The notes under the pieces: generated by a model
Databases searched by the model: none
Seen by the model: the letters and a program-made list of their open reading frames with translations, nothing else
Told to the model about the DNA's origin: nothing
Program-made: the position numbers and the translations under genes
Assembly (NCBI RefSeq): GCF_030718995.1
Contig: NZ_CP132204.1
Span: forward strand, 868,001 to 932,000
Direction of reading: 5' to 3'
Source: Arthrobacter oryzae
GTDB taxonomy: Bacteria; Actinomycetota; Actinomycetes; Actinomycetales; Micrococcaceae
DNA length: 64,000 bases
In this document: piece by piece, positions 43,853 to 52,340 of the stretch
How the letters are laid out: every line of letters starts with the position of its first letter
How positions within the stretch are numbered: the first letter of the stretch is position 1

Positions 43853-44149
43853 ATGGCAGCGCGCAGTTCGGAGACAGGCCTGTACGCGATCTCCGTGGTG
43901 GCCCATCTGGTGGGCACCGGCCAACAGAACATCAGGCTTTACGAACGGAAAGGCCTGCTCACTCCGGACCGCACCTCCGGAGGGACGCGGCAGTACAGCG
44001 ATGCGGATCTCGCCGTGCTGAAACGCATCGGCGAACTGCTGGACGAAGGGCTCAACCTCGCCGGAGTGGCGAAGGTGCTGGAGCTTGAAGCGGCCAATGC
44101 CAAGCTCAGGATCGAACTCAAAAAGGCACGCTCACGTCCGCAGGGCTGA
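43853..44149 (+). CDS. MerR-family regulator, HspR-like
   Basis: A 98-residue MerR-type protein. LYAISVVAHLVGTGQQNIRLYERKGLL is the winged helix, and TRQYSDADLAVLKRIGELLDEGLNLAGVAKVLELE completes the domain with a short coiled coil. It resembles HspR, which represses chaperone genes with DnaK as co-repressor. Divergent position to Hsp20 supports that role. The ATG at 43853 is preceded by GGGAGG at close distance; an upstream frame start at 43817 seems less likely. It ends ten bases from the convergent YjbR gene. Confidence 0.88.
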   Translation: MAARSSETGLYAISVVAHLVGTGQQNIRLYERKGLLTPDRTSGGTRQYSDADLAVLKRIGELLDEGLNLAGVAKVLELEAANAKLRIELKKARSRPQG

Positions 44150-44157
44150 CGCGGGAT

Positions 44158-44463
44158 TCAAGGCCGGCCGCCGGCAATGAGGTACGACTCCTCAAGGAGT
44201 TCCGCCAACTCCTGCACGTCGATCCTGTCCAGCCTGACCAGGACCAGCCGGGGTGAGCGATCGTGGTGCGGAGTCCAGAAATACGTTTCGGGATCGGTCC
44301 CGGCCAGCGCTTCCCGTTCCCGCGTCTTGACCGTGAGGACGCCGTCCTCCCAGAGCCTGGCCATCAGTGTCCGCGCGAACCACGCAGGCTGGTTCCAGCT
44401 GGGGCGCTCCGTGACCCCCGGAAGTGCAAGGCAGATGCGGCGGACGTCTTCTTCGGTGGCCAC
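44158..44463 (-). CDS. MmcQ/YjbR family protein
   Basis: A 101-residue protein of the MmcQ/YjbR family, a CyaY-like fold with weak DNA-binding evidence in some members. LPGVTERPSWNQPAWF, VLTVKTREREAL and ESYLIAGGRP are typical. It lies six bases downstream of the PAP2 gene on the same strand and may be co-transcribed. Role unknown. Confidence 0.85.
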   Translation of the reverse strand: MATEEDVRRICLALPGVTERPSWNQPAWFARTLMARLWEDGVLTVKTREREALAGTDPETYFWTPHHDRSPRLVLVRLDRIDVQELAELLEESYLIAGGRP

Positions 44464-44469
44464 CTGTCG

Positions 44470-45252
44470 CTAGCTTTCGATGGTGTCGGCCTTGGACAGT
44501 TCACCGGTGATCTGTTCTCCCGGGATGCGGGCCGTTCGCCACGTGTCCAGCGCGATGACGGCCCCCAGGACCACGAAAGAGATAAACAGTGAGGCCAGCG
44601 CGTCACTGACCCAGTGGTAGCCCAGGTAGAGGCGGCTGATGGAGGCAAGGACAATACCGACGGCGGCCCCGGCAAAGCCCAACACAGCGGGCCAGGTGCT
44701 CTGGCGCCGTGAGAAAACCAGGAACGCGGTGACCAGCAGGAAATCACAGGCACCCAGCACGTGCCCGGAGGGGAAGGAGAAGGTGACGTCCGGACCAAAC
44801 AGCATGAGGTCCAAGGGCGGACGCTGGCGCCCTACCGAGCGCCCGATGATCTGGGCCAGCGCAACTCCTGTGAGCATGGCCCCCGCCAGCAGCAGGGGGC
44901 GCCACGCGTGCTTGGCTGCGATCCCCCAGGCCACGGTGACCACCAGGATGATGATGGGCAGCGCCACAGGGCCGAACACGATCGCCAGGAAGATCATGAC
45001 GGCCGTGGCGGGCTCCGAGCGCTGGCTGACCAACCAGGAGCGTGCAGGCTCATCCAGCCCGGTCAGCCCGTCCCTGCCAAGGACGTCCGTCAAGGTCAGC
45101 AGGAAGAGCCCGGCACCAAGGACCATCAGGAGCACGGCGATGCGGTAAAGGTTCTTCCGGGAGGCAGCACTCATGTACCGCTCTTCAACCACGAACTTGT
45201 CGTGGAAGACCCGCCACCAGTGCGGTGATTTCCGGGTTCGATCGTCAGCCAT
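44470..45252 (-). CDS. PAP2 family membrane phosphatase
   Basis: A 260-residue membrane protein with about six hydrophobic helices. The PAP2 motifs are complete: GRSVGRQRPP, FSFPSGHVLG and SRLYLGYHWVSD. Such enzymes dephosphorylate lipid phosphates, for example undecaprenyl diphosphate or phosphatidic acid, at the outer face of the membrane. The N-terminal 30 residues are basic and cytoplasmic. It is followed at once by YjbR and is divergent from the AlkD-like gene. Confidence 0.9.
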   Translation of the reverse strand: MADDRTRKSPHWWRVFHDKFVVEERYMSAASRKNLYRIAVLLMVLGAGLFLLTLTDVLGRDGLTGLDEPARSWLVSQRSEPATAVMIFLAIVFGPVALPIIILVVTVAWGIAAKHAWRPLLLAGAMLTGVALAQIIGRSVGRQRPPLDLMLFGPDVTFSFPSGHVLGACDFLLVTAFLVFSRRQSTWPAVLGFAGAAVGIVLASISRLYLGYHWVSDALASLFISFVVLGAVIALDTWRTARIPGEQITGELSKADTIES

Positions 45253-45401
45253 GTGCCGCTACCGCCTATGCAGTCCAGAAAAAATTGTGTCCGCTGACAT
45301 TATCCCGGTTCCGCGATTTTGGCTCGCGGCGGCCCCTGGCACTCCGGGCTGCCGGGGTGGGGCGACCCGTCGTACGACGGCGGCAGCGGTAGCCTGACTG
45401 C

Positions 45402-46511
45402 ATGGGTGCCATGAATGAGCTGATTGACCGAGCGGCCGTTGACAGGCTGGTGCGCGTTCTGGCGGATGTCGCTCCCGGCGTGGCCTGGACCAGGGTCGCG
45501 GGGGCCGGTGCCTCGCTGGACGACCTGAGCCTCCGGGAACGCACCGACCACGTGAGCCGGGGGCTGCTGGCGGATCTCGCCGCTGCCGGTGAAGCGGACT
45601 ATTCGACGGCGGCACGGACCTTCCGGAGCGCCCTTCGGGACGCTGCCTTCACCGGCTGGACCATTTGGCCGGTCACGGAATCAGCAGTAACGCTCGCCCT
45701 CGGTTCGGCCGGATCGGACGATTTTGAAGACTGCCTCCTGCTCCTTGCCGAACTGACTCCGCGGCTGACCGGAGAGTTCGCCATCCGCCGACTGCTGGCC
45801 GCCGACCTGGACCGCGCCCTCGCCGTCGTGCTGACCTGGACCGCGCACCCTGACGAGCATGTACGACGCCTCGCCAGCGAGGGGACCCGGCCCTACCTTC
45901 CCTGGGCGGTCCGGATTCCGGGCCTGATCCAGCGGCCGGAGGCCACGCTTCCCATCCTCGACGCGCTCTACCGGGATCCGGTGGATTACGTCCGGCGTTC
46001 TGTGGCAAACCACCTCAACGACCTGGCACGCCATTCTCCCGAGGCGGTGCTGGCGACGGCCGCGGCCTGGGCCGCCGCACCGGATGCCAACACGTCGTGG
46101 GTGCTCCGGCACGGCCTGCGCACCCTGGTCAAAAAAGCCCACCCGGGCGCCCTCGCCCTGCAAGGGTTCGCGCCGGCGTCCCTTGCGGTGACACCGCCCA
46201 GGCTGGACCGGGACACCGTGACGCTTCCGGCGGACCTCGGCTTCGAGTTCGAGATTTCCAACACAGGGGCGGGCCCGGCCAGGCTGGCGGTGGACTACGT
46301 CGTCCACTACATGAAGGCGAATGGCTCGCAATCGGAGAAGGTCTTCAAGCTGGCGGCATTGACCCTGGACCCCGGCGAAACCCGGACCATGACCAAGCGC
46401 CACGCCTTCCGCCAGATGACCACGCGGGTGCACCACCCGGGCAGCCACGCCCTGGAACTGCAGATTAACGGGGTCCGGTACGCACCCACGGAGTTCGTGG
46501 TGGAAGTCTAG
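45402..46511 (+). CDS. DNA alkylation repair protein, AlkD-like
   Basis: A 369-residue helical-repeat protein. The HEAT-like region contains FEDCLLLLAELTPRLTGEFAIRRLL and LDALYRDPVDYVRRSVANHLNDLARHSPEAVL, features of AlkC/AlkD DNA glycosylases that excise alkylated bases. The C-terminal 100 residues (FEFEISNTGAGPARLAVDYVVHYM) form a beta-rich domain seen in the AlkC branch. A TAGCCT box ends six bases before the ATG at 45402, so translation is probably leaderless. A perfect 14-base palindrome overlaps the end of the stop codon. Confidence 0.85.
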   Translation: MGAMNELIDRAAVDRLVRVLADVAPGVAWTRVAGAGASLDDLSLRERTDHVSRGLLADLAAAGEADYSTAARTFRSALRDAAFTGWTIWPVTESAVTLALGSAGSDDFEDCLLLLAELTPRLTGEFAIRRLLAADLDRALAVVLTWTAHPDEHVRRLASEGTRPYLPWAVRIPGLIQRPEATLPILDALYRDPVDYVRRSVANHLNDLARHSPEAVLATAAAWAAAPDANTSWVLRHGLRTLVKKAHPGALALQGFAPASLAVTPPRLDRDTVTLPADLGFEFEISNTGAGPARLAVDYVVHYMKANGSQSEKVFKLAALTLDPGETRTMTKRHAFRQMTTRVHHPGSHALELQINGVRYAPTEFVVEV

Positions 46512-46524
46512 GGAAGGCCTTCCC
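46511..46524. repeat. 14-base palindrome after AlkD-like gene
   Basis: GGGAAGGCCTTCCC is a perfect palindrome starting at the last base of the stop codon. It is probably too tight for a terminator loop, so its role is unclear. Confidence 0.35.
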
Positions 46525-46560
46525 GGGATCCCCCGGGCCCGAAACACGCCACAGACCCGG

Positions 46561-46576
46561 TGTGATTTGCTTCACA
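46561..46576. promoter_or_regulatory. CRP/GlxR consensus site
   Basis: TGTGATTTGCTTCACA matches TGTGA-N6-TCACA at every fixed base. It lies 56 bases upstream of a 71-residue gene start, a position typical of activation or repression by a CRP-family protein. Confidence 0.65.
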
Positions 46577-46631
46577 GTGCTGGCCCGGATAGCATTTCAG
46601 GATTGTTAGCGATCACAGACAAGGACCCGGA

Positions 46632-46847
46632 ATGACCGCCCCCGCCCCCGTTCCTGAACCAGCGGTCGATTGGCAGCAGCTGATTGGCAGCCGGGTTGAA
46701 CTGCGGCTCGACGGCAGGCTTGTCCGCACCGGCGAGGTGGAGGACGCCACGCACGATTCCGCCGTGATGTGGCTTGCCTTCGACGGCAACCACGGCCGCC
46801 AGCTCGTGTCCAAGGCGGACGGCTACGAGGTCCTTCCCGCCGGCTGA
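46632..46847 (+). CDS. Small hypothetical protein, 71 residues
   Basis: I do not recognise this protein. It is short and soluble: WQQLIGSRVELRLDGRLVRTGEVEDATHDSAVMWLAFDG looks like a single SH3-like or KOW-like beta barrel. A GGACCCGG lies before the ATG. A perfect CRP/GlxR site is upstream, so expression probably depends on carbon status or cAMP. It is convergent with the NYN gene, with four bases between the stops. Confidence 0.65.
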   Translation: MTAPAPVPEPAVDWQQLIGSRVELRLDGRLVRTGEVEDATHDSAVMWLAFDGNHGRQLVSKADGYEVLPAG

Positions 46848-46851
46848 GGGC

Positions 46852-47661
46852 TCACACCTTTGCCCGGGCCTTGGGCCCGGCGGCGGGGGTACTGACGACC
46901 TTGAGCCCGCAGCCTTCCTCGGCAAATGAGGTCAGGGTCTTGTATCCGAAGGTCTTGTAGGTGACGTTGGGCCAGCGGTCCCTCAGCAACTGCCCGAGCC
47001 GGGGAGCGTTCACCAGGCCCTTCTCCCAGAGCGTGGGATCGTCCTTCAGGAACGCGTGGACACTCGCTTTGTAGAGTTCGAGCTCGGTGTGCGGCGCTTC
47101 GTCCTTCTTCTTCGCCGGCTTACCCACCGCGGGGGCGGCAACCGGGGCAGCCGGCGGCGCGGGAATGTCGATGACATGGAAATGGTCGGCAACCGACTGC
47201 AGGATCTTGTTGACGGCTCCGGCCTTCGGCTGCGTCGTGGTGGCCACCAGCGAGCGCTTTCCCAGCGCATGCAGTCGGCGCAGGAGCGGGACGAAGTCCC
47301 CGTCGCCGCTGACGATCACAAAGAGGTCTATCCACGGCATGTCCGCGGCCACTTCCAGTGCGTCAACCACCAGCTCAATGTCCGCGGCGTTCTTGCTGCT
47401 CTGGTCAAAGGAAAAGATCTGCACGGGTTTGATGTTGTGCGCCTGCAGCTGGCTCCGGTAGCCGGCCATGTCAGCCCGGGCCCAGTTGGCATACGCCCGG
47501 GTCAGCGCCGTTCGCCCGCCGAGGTCCGTGTCCCGGACGACCTTCTCGATGTCGCGGACCACCGTGGCCAGCGGCACCGACGTGACGTCGTTCTTATACC
47601 CGCCGAACAGATTCTCCATATCCAGGAAAATAGCCACGTTCCGTTGCTGCGATCCTGCCAC
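46852..47661 (-). CDS. NYN domain protein with C-terminal OST-HTH/LOTUS domain
   Basis: A 269-residue protein. The NYN/PIN-like domain (residues about 8-165) has AIFLDMENLFGG with the first catalytic Asp and VSGDGDFVPLLRRLHALGKR with later acidic residues. A Pro/Ala/Lys linker leads to a LOTUS domain (TELELYKASVHAFLKDDPTLWEKGLVNAPRLGQLL). Such proteins are probable RNases, and LOTUS domains can bind structured RNA. The ATG at 47661 has no obvious strong ribosome site. A hairpin terminator of the upstream gene lies 90 bases before it. Confidence 0.87.
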   Translation of the reverse strand: MAGSQQRNVAIFLDMENLFGGYKNDVTSVPLATVVRDIEKVVRDTDLGGRTALTRAYANWARADMAGYRSQLQAHNIKPVQIFSFDQSSKNAADIELVVDALEVAADMPWIDLFVIVSGDGDFVPLLRRLHALGKRSLVATTTQPKAGAVNKILQSVADHFHVIDIPAPPAAPVAAPAVGKPAKKKDEAPHTELELYKASVHAFLKDDPTLWEKGLVNAPRLGQLLRDRWPNVTYKTFGYKTLTSFAEEGCGLKVVSTPAAGPKARAKV

Positions 47662-47750
47662 GTGATCCGTCCTCCCCCAGCGAATAGTAAACAGATCCTA
47701 CCGCCGAAGGGGCGCGGCGGAGCCAGCGCCGGGCACCTGCGTGGCAAGAA

Positions 47751-47792
47751 AGGAGGCCGACGACGGCAGGCACGTGCCGCCGTCGGCCTCCT
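47751..47792 (-). terminator. Terminator of the aldo/keto reductase gene
   Basis: Arms of 18 bases (47751-47768 and 47775-47792) pair at 17 positions with a six-base loop. Read on the minus strand the stem is followed by TTTCTT, consistent with intrinsic termination after the gene ending at 47818. Confidence 0.7.
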
Positions 47793-47817
47793 CCTTCAGG
47801 GGTGCAGTCCGCGCCGG

Positions 47818-48849
47818 CTAGCGTCCGCCTTCAATCTTCCGGTTGCGCTGCTCGTGGGCCATGGGACCGTACGGGTACACACCAACGCGGGGCTGGCTGG
47901 CCTCGGTCAACCGGCGGGTTTCCTCCTCGGTCAGCTCCAGGTGCGCGGCTGCGAGGTTGTCCGCCAGTTGCTCCGTGGTGCGGGCGCCGAGGATCACCGA
48001 TGTGACCGCCGGCCGGTCCGCCAGCCATGCCAGGGACACCTGCGAGGCACTCACGCCGTGGTCCGCGGCAATTTTCTCAACGGTTCCGATGACCTCCCAG
48101 GTGCGCGGGTCATCGTTGCGGGCCTGCCAGGCTTCCATGCCGCGCTGGGGGTTCTCGCCCAGCCGGGTGGCGCCGGCCGGTGACTCGTCGCGCCTGTATT
48201 TGCCGGAAAGCCAGCCGCCGCCCAGGGGCGACCACGGCAGCAGCCCGATCCCGGCATCCAGCGACGCCGGAACAATCTCCGACTCGATTTCCCGGACCAG
48301 CAGGCTGTACTGCGGCTGCAGGGTCACGGGGGCGCTCCAGCCGTGGGCCCTGGCGAGGTGCACCGCCTTGGTCAGCTGCCAGCCCAGGAAGTTGGAGAAG
48401 CCGTAGTAGGCGATTTTGCCGCTGCTGACGGAGTCGTGCAGGAAGCGCAGCGTCTCCTCCAGCGGCGTGATGGGGTCCCAGGCATGCATCTGGTAAAGGT
48501 CGATCTGTTCCACGCCGAGTCGGCGCAGCGAGTCGTCAAGGGCGCGGGTGAGGTGGCGGCGGGACGTTCCCAGGTCGTTCGGGGCCTTACCCATGGGGAA
48601 GCGGCCCTTGGTGGCCAGAACGGCGCTGTCCCTGACGTCGGGACGGGCCGCCAGCCAGCGGCCGATGATTTGTTCCGAAACGCCCTGGCTGTAGACGTCC
48701 GCGGTGTCGATGAAGTTGCCGCCAGCTGCGAAGTAATCGTCAAGGATGGCAAAGGACGTTTCCTCGGTGGCTTCGGCACCGAAGGTCATGGTGCCCAGCG
48801 CGTAGTTGGACACGACGGCGCCGCTGTTTCCCAGTGTGCGGTATTGCAT
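47818..48849 (-). CDS. Aldo/keto reductase
   Basis: A 343-residue aldo/keto reductase, third in the window. FIDTADVYSQG gives Asp and Tyr, VLATKGRF Lys and YQMHAWDP His. GAEATEETSFAILDDYFAAG marks the YajO/Tas-like branch. GAGGAGAATT before the ATG at 48849 is a strong ribosome site. It begins nine bases after the epimerase stop, so the two are one operon, and a terminator follows. A role in sugar or quinone reduction is possible; the substrate is unknown. Confidence 0.9.
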   Translation of the reverse strand: MQYRTLGNSGAVVSNYALGTMTFGAEATEETSFAILDDYFAAGGNFIDTADVYSQGVSEQIIGRWLAARPDVRDSAVLATKGRFPMGKAPNDLGTSRRHLTRALDDSLRRLGVEQIDLYQMHAWDPITPLEETLRFLHDSVSSGKIAYYGFSNFLGWQLTKAVHLARAHGWSAPVTLQPQYSLLVREIESEIVPASLDAGIGLLPWSPLGGGWLSGKYRRDESPAGATRLGENPQRGMEAWQARNDDPRTWEVIGTVEKIAADHGVSASQVSLAWLADRPAVTSVILGARTTEQLADNLAAAHLELTEEETRRLTEASQPRVGVYPYGPMAHEQRNRKIEGGR

Positions 48850-48857
48850 AATTCTCC

Positions 48858-49730
48858 TCAGTCCTCGGTTGGTGTGGTGCGGTTCGAGTGGTAGGTGCGC
48901 CACGTGTGCTCCGGGGCGAACCCGAGCAGGCGCTTCGCCTTGTCGATGGAAAGCATGGTCTCGTGTTCGCCGAGTTCCTTGACCACCTTGACGCCGGGGA
49001 AGACTTCCGCCGCCAGGCTGGCACTGGAACGGCTCATCACGGTGTCCTCGTTGGCAATGATGAATGCCTCGAAGCCGGGCTTGCCGTGCTCCAGGGCCCG
49101 GGCCACGGCCTGTGCGCCGTCGCGGCCGTCGATATAGCCCCACAGGTTCCATTTCCGCAGTGTGGCGTCGGCGTCGAAGGAGGGGAAGTCCTCATAATCT
49201 TCGGGGTCCATCACGTTGGAGAACCGCAGGCCGGTGATGCTCAGCTCCGGATCCCAGCGGGTCAGCTGGATGGCCATCTGCTCCTCAAGGTGCTTCACCA
49301 GGGAGTAGGTGCTTTCCGGCCGGGCCGGGTATTCCTCGTCCACCGGGATATAGGGGGGATCGACGTCGAACGGCAGCCCCAGCACCGTCTCGCTGGAGGC
49401 GTACACCACCTTCTTAATTCCGGCCCGGCGGGCCGCCTGGAAGACGTTGTACGTGCCGAGCATGTTGTTCTCGAAGGTGGCGGCGTCCGGCGCGAGGCCC
49501 GGAGCCGGGATGGCCCCCAGGTGCACGATCGCGTCAAAGCCTGCGTGGCGGTCATCGAGGCCAAGGAGGACGTCCAGGACCTGCCCGTAATTGCGCAGGT
49601 CCACCTCGGTAAACCCGCGGTCCCTGGCGCCCGTGCGGTCCAGGTTCAGGACATCGTGGCCGTCCTCGGACAACCTGCGCACCACGCTCCTGCCCAGCTT
49701 TCCGCTTCCTCCGGTTACAGCAACTCTCAT
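48858..49730 (-). CDS. NAD-dependent epimerase/dehydratase family protein
   Basis: A 290-residue short-chain extended dehydrogenase. The Rossmann loop is VTGGSGKLGRSVVRRL (Gly-rich) and the catalytic YxxxK is in STYSLVKHLEE, with Ser in YASSETVLG. Typical partners are UDP-sugars or uronates; some relatives are uronate dehydrogenases. AGAGGAG precedes the ATG at 49730. It is co-transcribed with the aldo/keto reductase. The bases between its start and the DUF3040 stop (about 210) hold no other recognised feature. Confidence 0.88.
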   Translation of the reverse strand: MRVAVTGGSGKLGRSVVRRLSEDGHDVLNLDRTGARDRGFTEVDLRNYGQVLDVLLGLDDRHAGFDAIVHLGAIPAPGLAPDAATFENNMLGTYNVFQAARRAGIKKVVYASSETVLGLPFDVDPPYIPVDEEYPARPESTYSLVKHLEEQMAIQLTRWDPELSITGLRFSNVMDPEDYEDFPSFDADATLRKWNLWGYIDGRDGAQAVARALEHGKPGFEAFIIANEDTVMSRSSASLAAEVFPGVKVVKELGEHETMLSIDKAKRLLGFAPEHTWRTYHSNRTTPTED

Positions 49731-49938
49731 CAGGAACTCCTCTGGGTAGTTGGCGGCATGCCGTCTTCCGCGACTGCCGGCCGCCGCCGTCGTCATTCCA
49801 CCCTAGGGGCGCAACGGCAAGGACGCAGCCCTTCTGGCTGGCCCTCTGAGTCCTAGGAAGGAGCGCCCCCGCCTGCCGGCGGCGCTCAGCCGCCGTGCCC
49901 CGGCACCCGACATGTGGCGAGGTCAGGCTGTTGGGGTC

Positions 49939-50259
49939 TTAGATATGCTGCGACTGGCCCGGCAAACCCATGCTCGGGCGCCCGAAACGAAGCCTGCTCG
50001 GACTGATGCCCAGGGATGCGTAGTAACCGCCGGCCACCATCACGGCAAACCCGGCGACCCCCAGGAACACCAGCTGGATGACGGCGCCCGCTATTACCGT
50101 GACGAACCCGATAACCACACACAGGGCACCGAGTATCACCCGCCGCATCAGCGACCGGGACTGGCCCTCCATGCGCGCGGCGAATCGCGGATCATCCTCG
50201 TGAAGCGACTGCTCCAACTGTTTCAGGATGTCCTTTTCATGGTCAGAAAGCGGCATCAT
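49939..50259 (-). CDS. DUF3040 membrane protein
   Basis: A 106-residue actinobacterial DUF3040 protein. MPLSDHEKDILKQLEQSLHEDDPRFAARM is the characteristic start, followed by two membrane helices (VVIGFVTVIAGAVIQLVFLGV and VAGGYYASLG). GGAGG lies just before the ATG at 50259; the next codon is also ATG. It is divergent from a universal stress protein gene, and the intergenic region has two inverted DosR-like half sites that could control both. Function unknown. Confidence 0.88.
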   Translation of the reverse strand: MMPLSDHEKDILKQLEQSLHEDDPRFAARMEGQSRSLMRRVILGALCVVIGFVTVIAGAVIQLVFLGVAGFAVMVAGGYYASLGISPSRLRFGRPSMGLPGQSQHI

Positions 50260-50312
50260 TGACCTCCGAACCGGATTGATATTAAGGATCGTCCCTCCGG
50301 CGACAAAGTCAA

Positions 50313-50357
50313 TAGAGCCGAAAGTCATGGGCGTAGCCGCGGTGACTTTCGACCCTA
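50313..50357. promoter_or_regulatory. Inverted pair of DosR-like half sites
   Basis: TAGAGCCGAAAGTCA (50313) and TGACTTTCGACCCTA (50343) are inverted copies with 13 of 15 positions matching, 15 bases apart. Each contains ACTTTCG, as in DosR boxes. They lie between the divergent DUF3040 and universal stress protein genes. Confidence 0.55.
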
Positions 50358-50391
50358 GGCAGGCGGACCCGGGCGGTGCAGGCTGGAATCC

Positions 50392-50871
50392 ATGAACACT
50401 GAAGAACGGATCGTGGTGGGCGTGGACGGTTCCGAGTTCTCCACTGCTGCACTGCAGCTCGCCGGGCGGATGGCCGGCAGCCTGAACGCCCCGCTGGAGA
50501 TCATCACCTGCCTGGGAACCTCTGATTTCTACCTCGCGTCCCATCTGCCTGCCGGGCGCGTCCCCAGCATGGAGGAACTCGAGGAGACAGCCAAGCGCCT
50601 GGTCGACCAGGCAGTTGAGAGGGCTTTTGGGGCGTCACCGCCGGCACATCTTTCCCGCACCGTGAAGTTCGGTCCGCCGGCAAAGACCCTGATCGATGAA
50701 AGCCGCGATGCGCAATTGCTGGTAGTGGGCCGCCGCGGGGAAGGCGGCTTCCTCTCACAGGTCATGGGATCCGTGAGCGGGGCCTGCGCCGCGCACGCCC
50801 ACTGCCCCGTGCTCGTGGTGGGCCAGGACTCCAAGGTGGCCGAACCGGCAGCCGGCCCGGCGTCCGGGTGA
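50392..50871 (+). CDS. Universal stress protein
   Basis: A 159-residue single-domain UspA protein. VVVGVDGSEFSTAAL starts it, and GRRGEGGFLSQVMGSVS carries the GxxGx9GS ATP-binding loop. ATP-binding Usp proteins of this type are members of the mycobacterial DosR regulon. It is divergent from DUF3040 over shared DosR-like half sites. The ATG at 50392 has only GGAA nearby, and CAGGCT lies seven bases upstream, so a leaderless transcript is possible. Confidence 0.92.
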   Translation: MNTEERIVVGVDGSEFSTAALQLAGRMAGSLNAPLEIITCLGTSDFYLASHLPAGRVPSMEELEETAKRLVDQAVERAFGASPPAHLSRTVKFGPPAKTLIDESRDAQLLVVGRRGEGGFLSQVMGSVSGACAAHAHCPVLVVGQDSKVAEPAAGPASG

Positions 50872-50950
50872 GGCCCGGCACCTCCCCAATCCCTAATCTC
50901 TATGCACCAGCGCGGCAGGCACCGCGCACCCAAGTCCCGGGAGCATCGTC

Positions 50951-51664
50951 ATGAAAGCAGCAACGGCGAGCATCATCGCAGGCGCAGTCCTCCTGCTTGC
51001 CGGCGTCCTGCTACTGCTGGACGCCCTGCGTGTCCTTGATACCGCATTGCTGGTGTGGCCGTTCATCTTTGGCACCGCCGGCGCAGTCTTCCTGGCAGTC
51101 TTTTCCAGGAGCCGGGATTACTGGTGGGCGGCCATTCCGGGGTTTGTCCTGCTGGGGCTGGCCGCAGTGTCCGCCACCACTCAGCTGTGGCCCGAATCAG
51201 GCGGGGACTGGCCGGGCTCGTTGTTCTTCCTGTCCATCTCCGCAGGGTTTGCGGCGGTGTACGTCCGGGTGCGGGACAACTGGTGGGCCCTGATCCCCTG
51301 CGGCGTAATGGTCACCCTCGCGCTGGTGGTGGCGTTGCCCCCAACACTGGACGGTTGGCCCGCAGCGGCCGTGCTGTTCCTGGGCCTCGCCGCCACTTTT
51401 GCGCTGCTGACCCTCACGCCGGAACGGATGAAGTGGCCGTTGATTCCGGCGGCGGGGCTGGCCGTTCTGGGTCTGTCCTTTGCCCTTCAGTCCGCCGTCA
51501 GTTTCCGCGCCGTGGAGTATCTCACCGCCGTGGTGCCGCTGGTGGCCGGCTTGGGCCTCCTGTACTACGCCTTCCGTAGCCAGCGCAGTGTCAGCCGGCA
51601 CGCGGGGCAGGCTGTCACCGATCCGATGAAGCCAGGACTGGGTGATGCTCACGGTGGCCGCTGA
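50951..51664 (+). CDS. Hypothetical membrane protein, about six helices
   Basis: A 237-residue membrane protein of unknown function. Hydrophobic segments include ASIIAGAVLLLAGVLLLLDAL, FIFGTAGAVFLAVF, WAAIPGFVLLGLAAVSA, LIPCGVMVTLALVVALP and AAVLFLGLAATFALLTL. The pattern resembles LiaF/DUF5668-type membrane sensors. The 3' end overlaps the response regulator gene by about 20 bases, so the two are translationally coupled, suggesting it belongs to the same signalling unit. Confidence 0.75.
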   Translation: MKAATASIIAGAVLLLAGVLLLLDALRVLDTALLVWPFIFGTAGAVFLAVFSRSRDYWWAAIPGFVLLGLAAVSATTQLWPESGGDWPGSLFFLSISAGFAAVYVRVRDNWWALIPCGVMVTLALVVALPPTLDGWPAAAVLFLGLAATFALLTLTPERMKWPLIPAAGLAVLGLSFALQSAVSFRAVEYLTAVVPLVAGLGLLYYAFRSQRSVSRHAGQAVTDPMKPGLGDAHGGR

Positions 51665-52283
51665 CCCAGCAATCCGGAACAACGGTGTTGGGGGGACGCG
51701 CGTATTCATCCTGGACAGCCATGCCCTGGTCCGGGTGGGAATCCGCGAACTGTTGGAAGAAGCGCGCTTTCAGGTGGTTGGCGAAAGCGGCTCGGCCACG
51801 GAAGCGAGCCGCGTGATACCGTCCCTGAGCCCCGATCTGGTGGTCATCGGAACCCACTTGCCGGATGGCACCGGCATCGAAGTATGCCGGGAAATTCTTT
51901 CCGACAACCCGGGCCTCCGATGCCTGCTCCTGAGCAGTTACGACGACGACCACGCCCTCAGCGGCGCGGTACTGGCCGGGGCGGCCGGCTATGTTCTCCG
52001 GCAGTTGCCCGGGACCGCGCTCCTTGACGGAATCCGCCGGGTGGCCACCGGCGAATCATTGCTGGAGCCCGGCGTCGAGCGCGAAGTCATGGAGCGGCTG
52101 TACAGGGCGCAGGTCAACCGCGCGCACAGCGGGCTGAGTTCGCAGGAGCTGAAGGTCCTGGCCCTCATGGGGCAGGGCCTGACCAACCGGCAGATCAGCG
52201 AGGAAACGCGCTTTGCCCGGACCGCCGTGAAAGTCCAGGTGGCCGCAATACTCACCAAACTGGGCTTCGAGCTGCGGGGCTAG
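51645..52283 (+). CDS. NarL/DosR-like response regulator lacking the phospho-acceptor Asp
   Basis: A 212-residue regulator resembling DosR/DevR. The receiver keeps HLPDGTGIEVCREIL and AGAAGYVLR, but the phospho-acceptor position (PDLVVIGTHLPDG) is Gly69, the first acidic pair reads Asp24-Ser25 and the conserved Lys is Arg119. It is probably not phosphorylated in the usual way. The LuxR-type HTH (LSSQELKVLALMGQGLTNRQ) is intact, so DNA binding is expected. GTG at 51642 and ATG at 51645 are both possible starts. It faces a DosS-like kinase gene tail to tail across 57 bases. Confidence 0.88.
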   Translation: MLTVAADPAIRNNGVGGTRVFILDSHALVRVGIRELLEEARFQVVGESGSATEASRVIPSLSPDLVVIGTHLPDGTGIEVCREILSDNPGLRCLLLSSYDDDHALSGAVLAGAAGYVLRQLPGTALLDGIRRVATGESLLEPGVEREVMERLYRAQVNRAHSGLSSQELKVLALMGQGLTNRQISEETRFARTAVKVQVAAILTKLGFELRG

Positions 52284-52340
52284 CGGCGCCCGCCAGGGCC
52301 CCGGCCAGGGTCACCGCCGGCCAGGGTCACCGCGCCAAAC

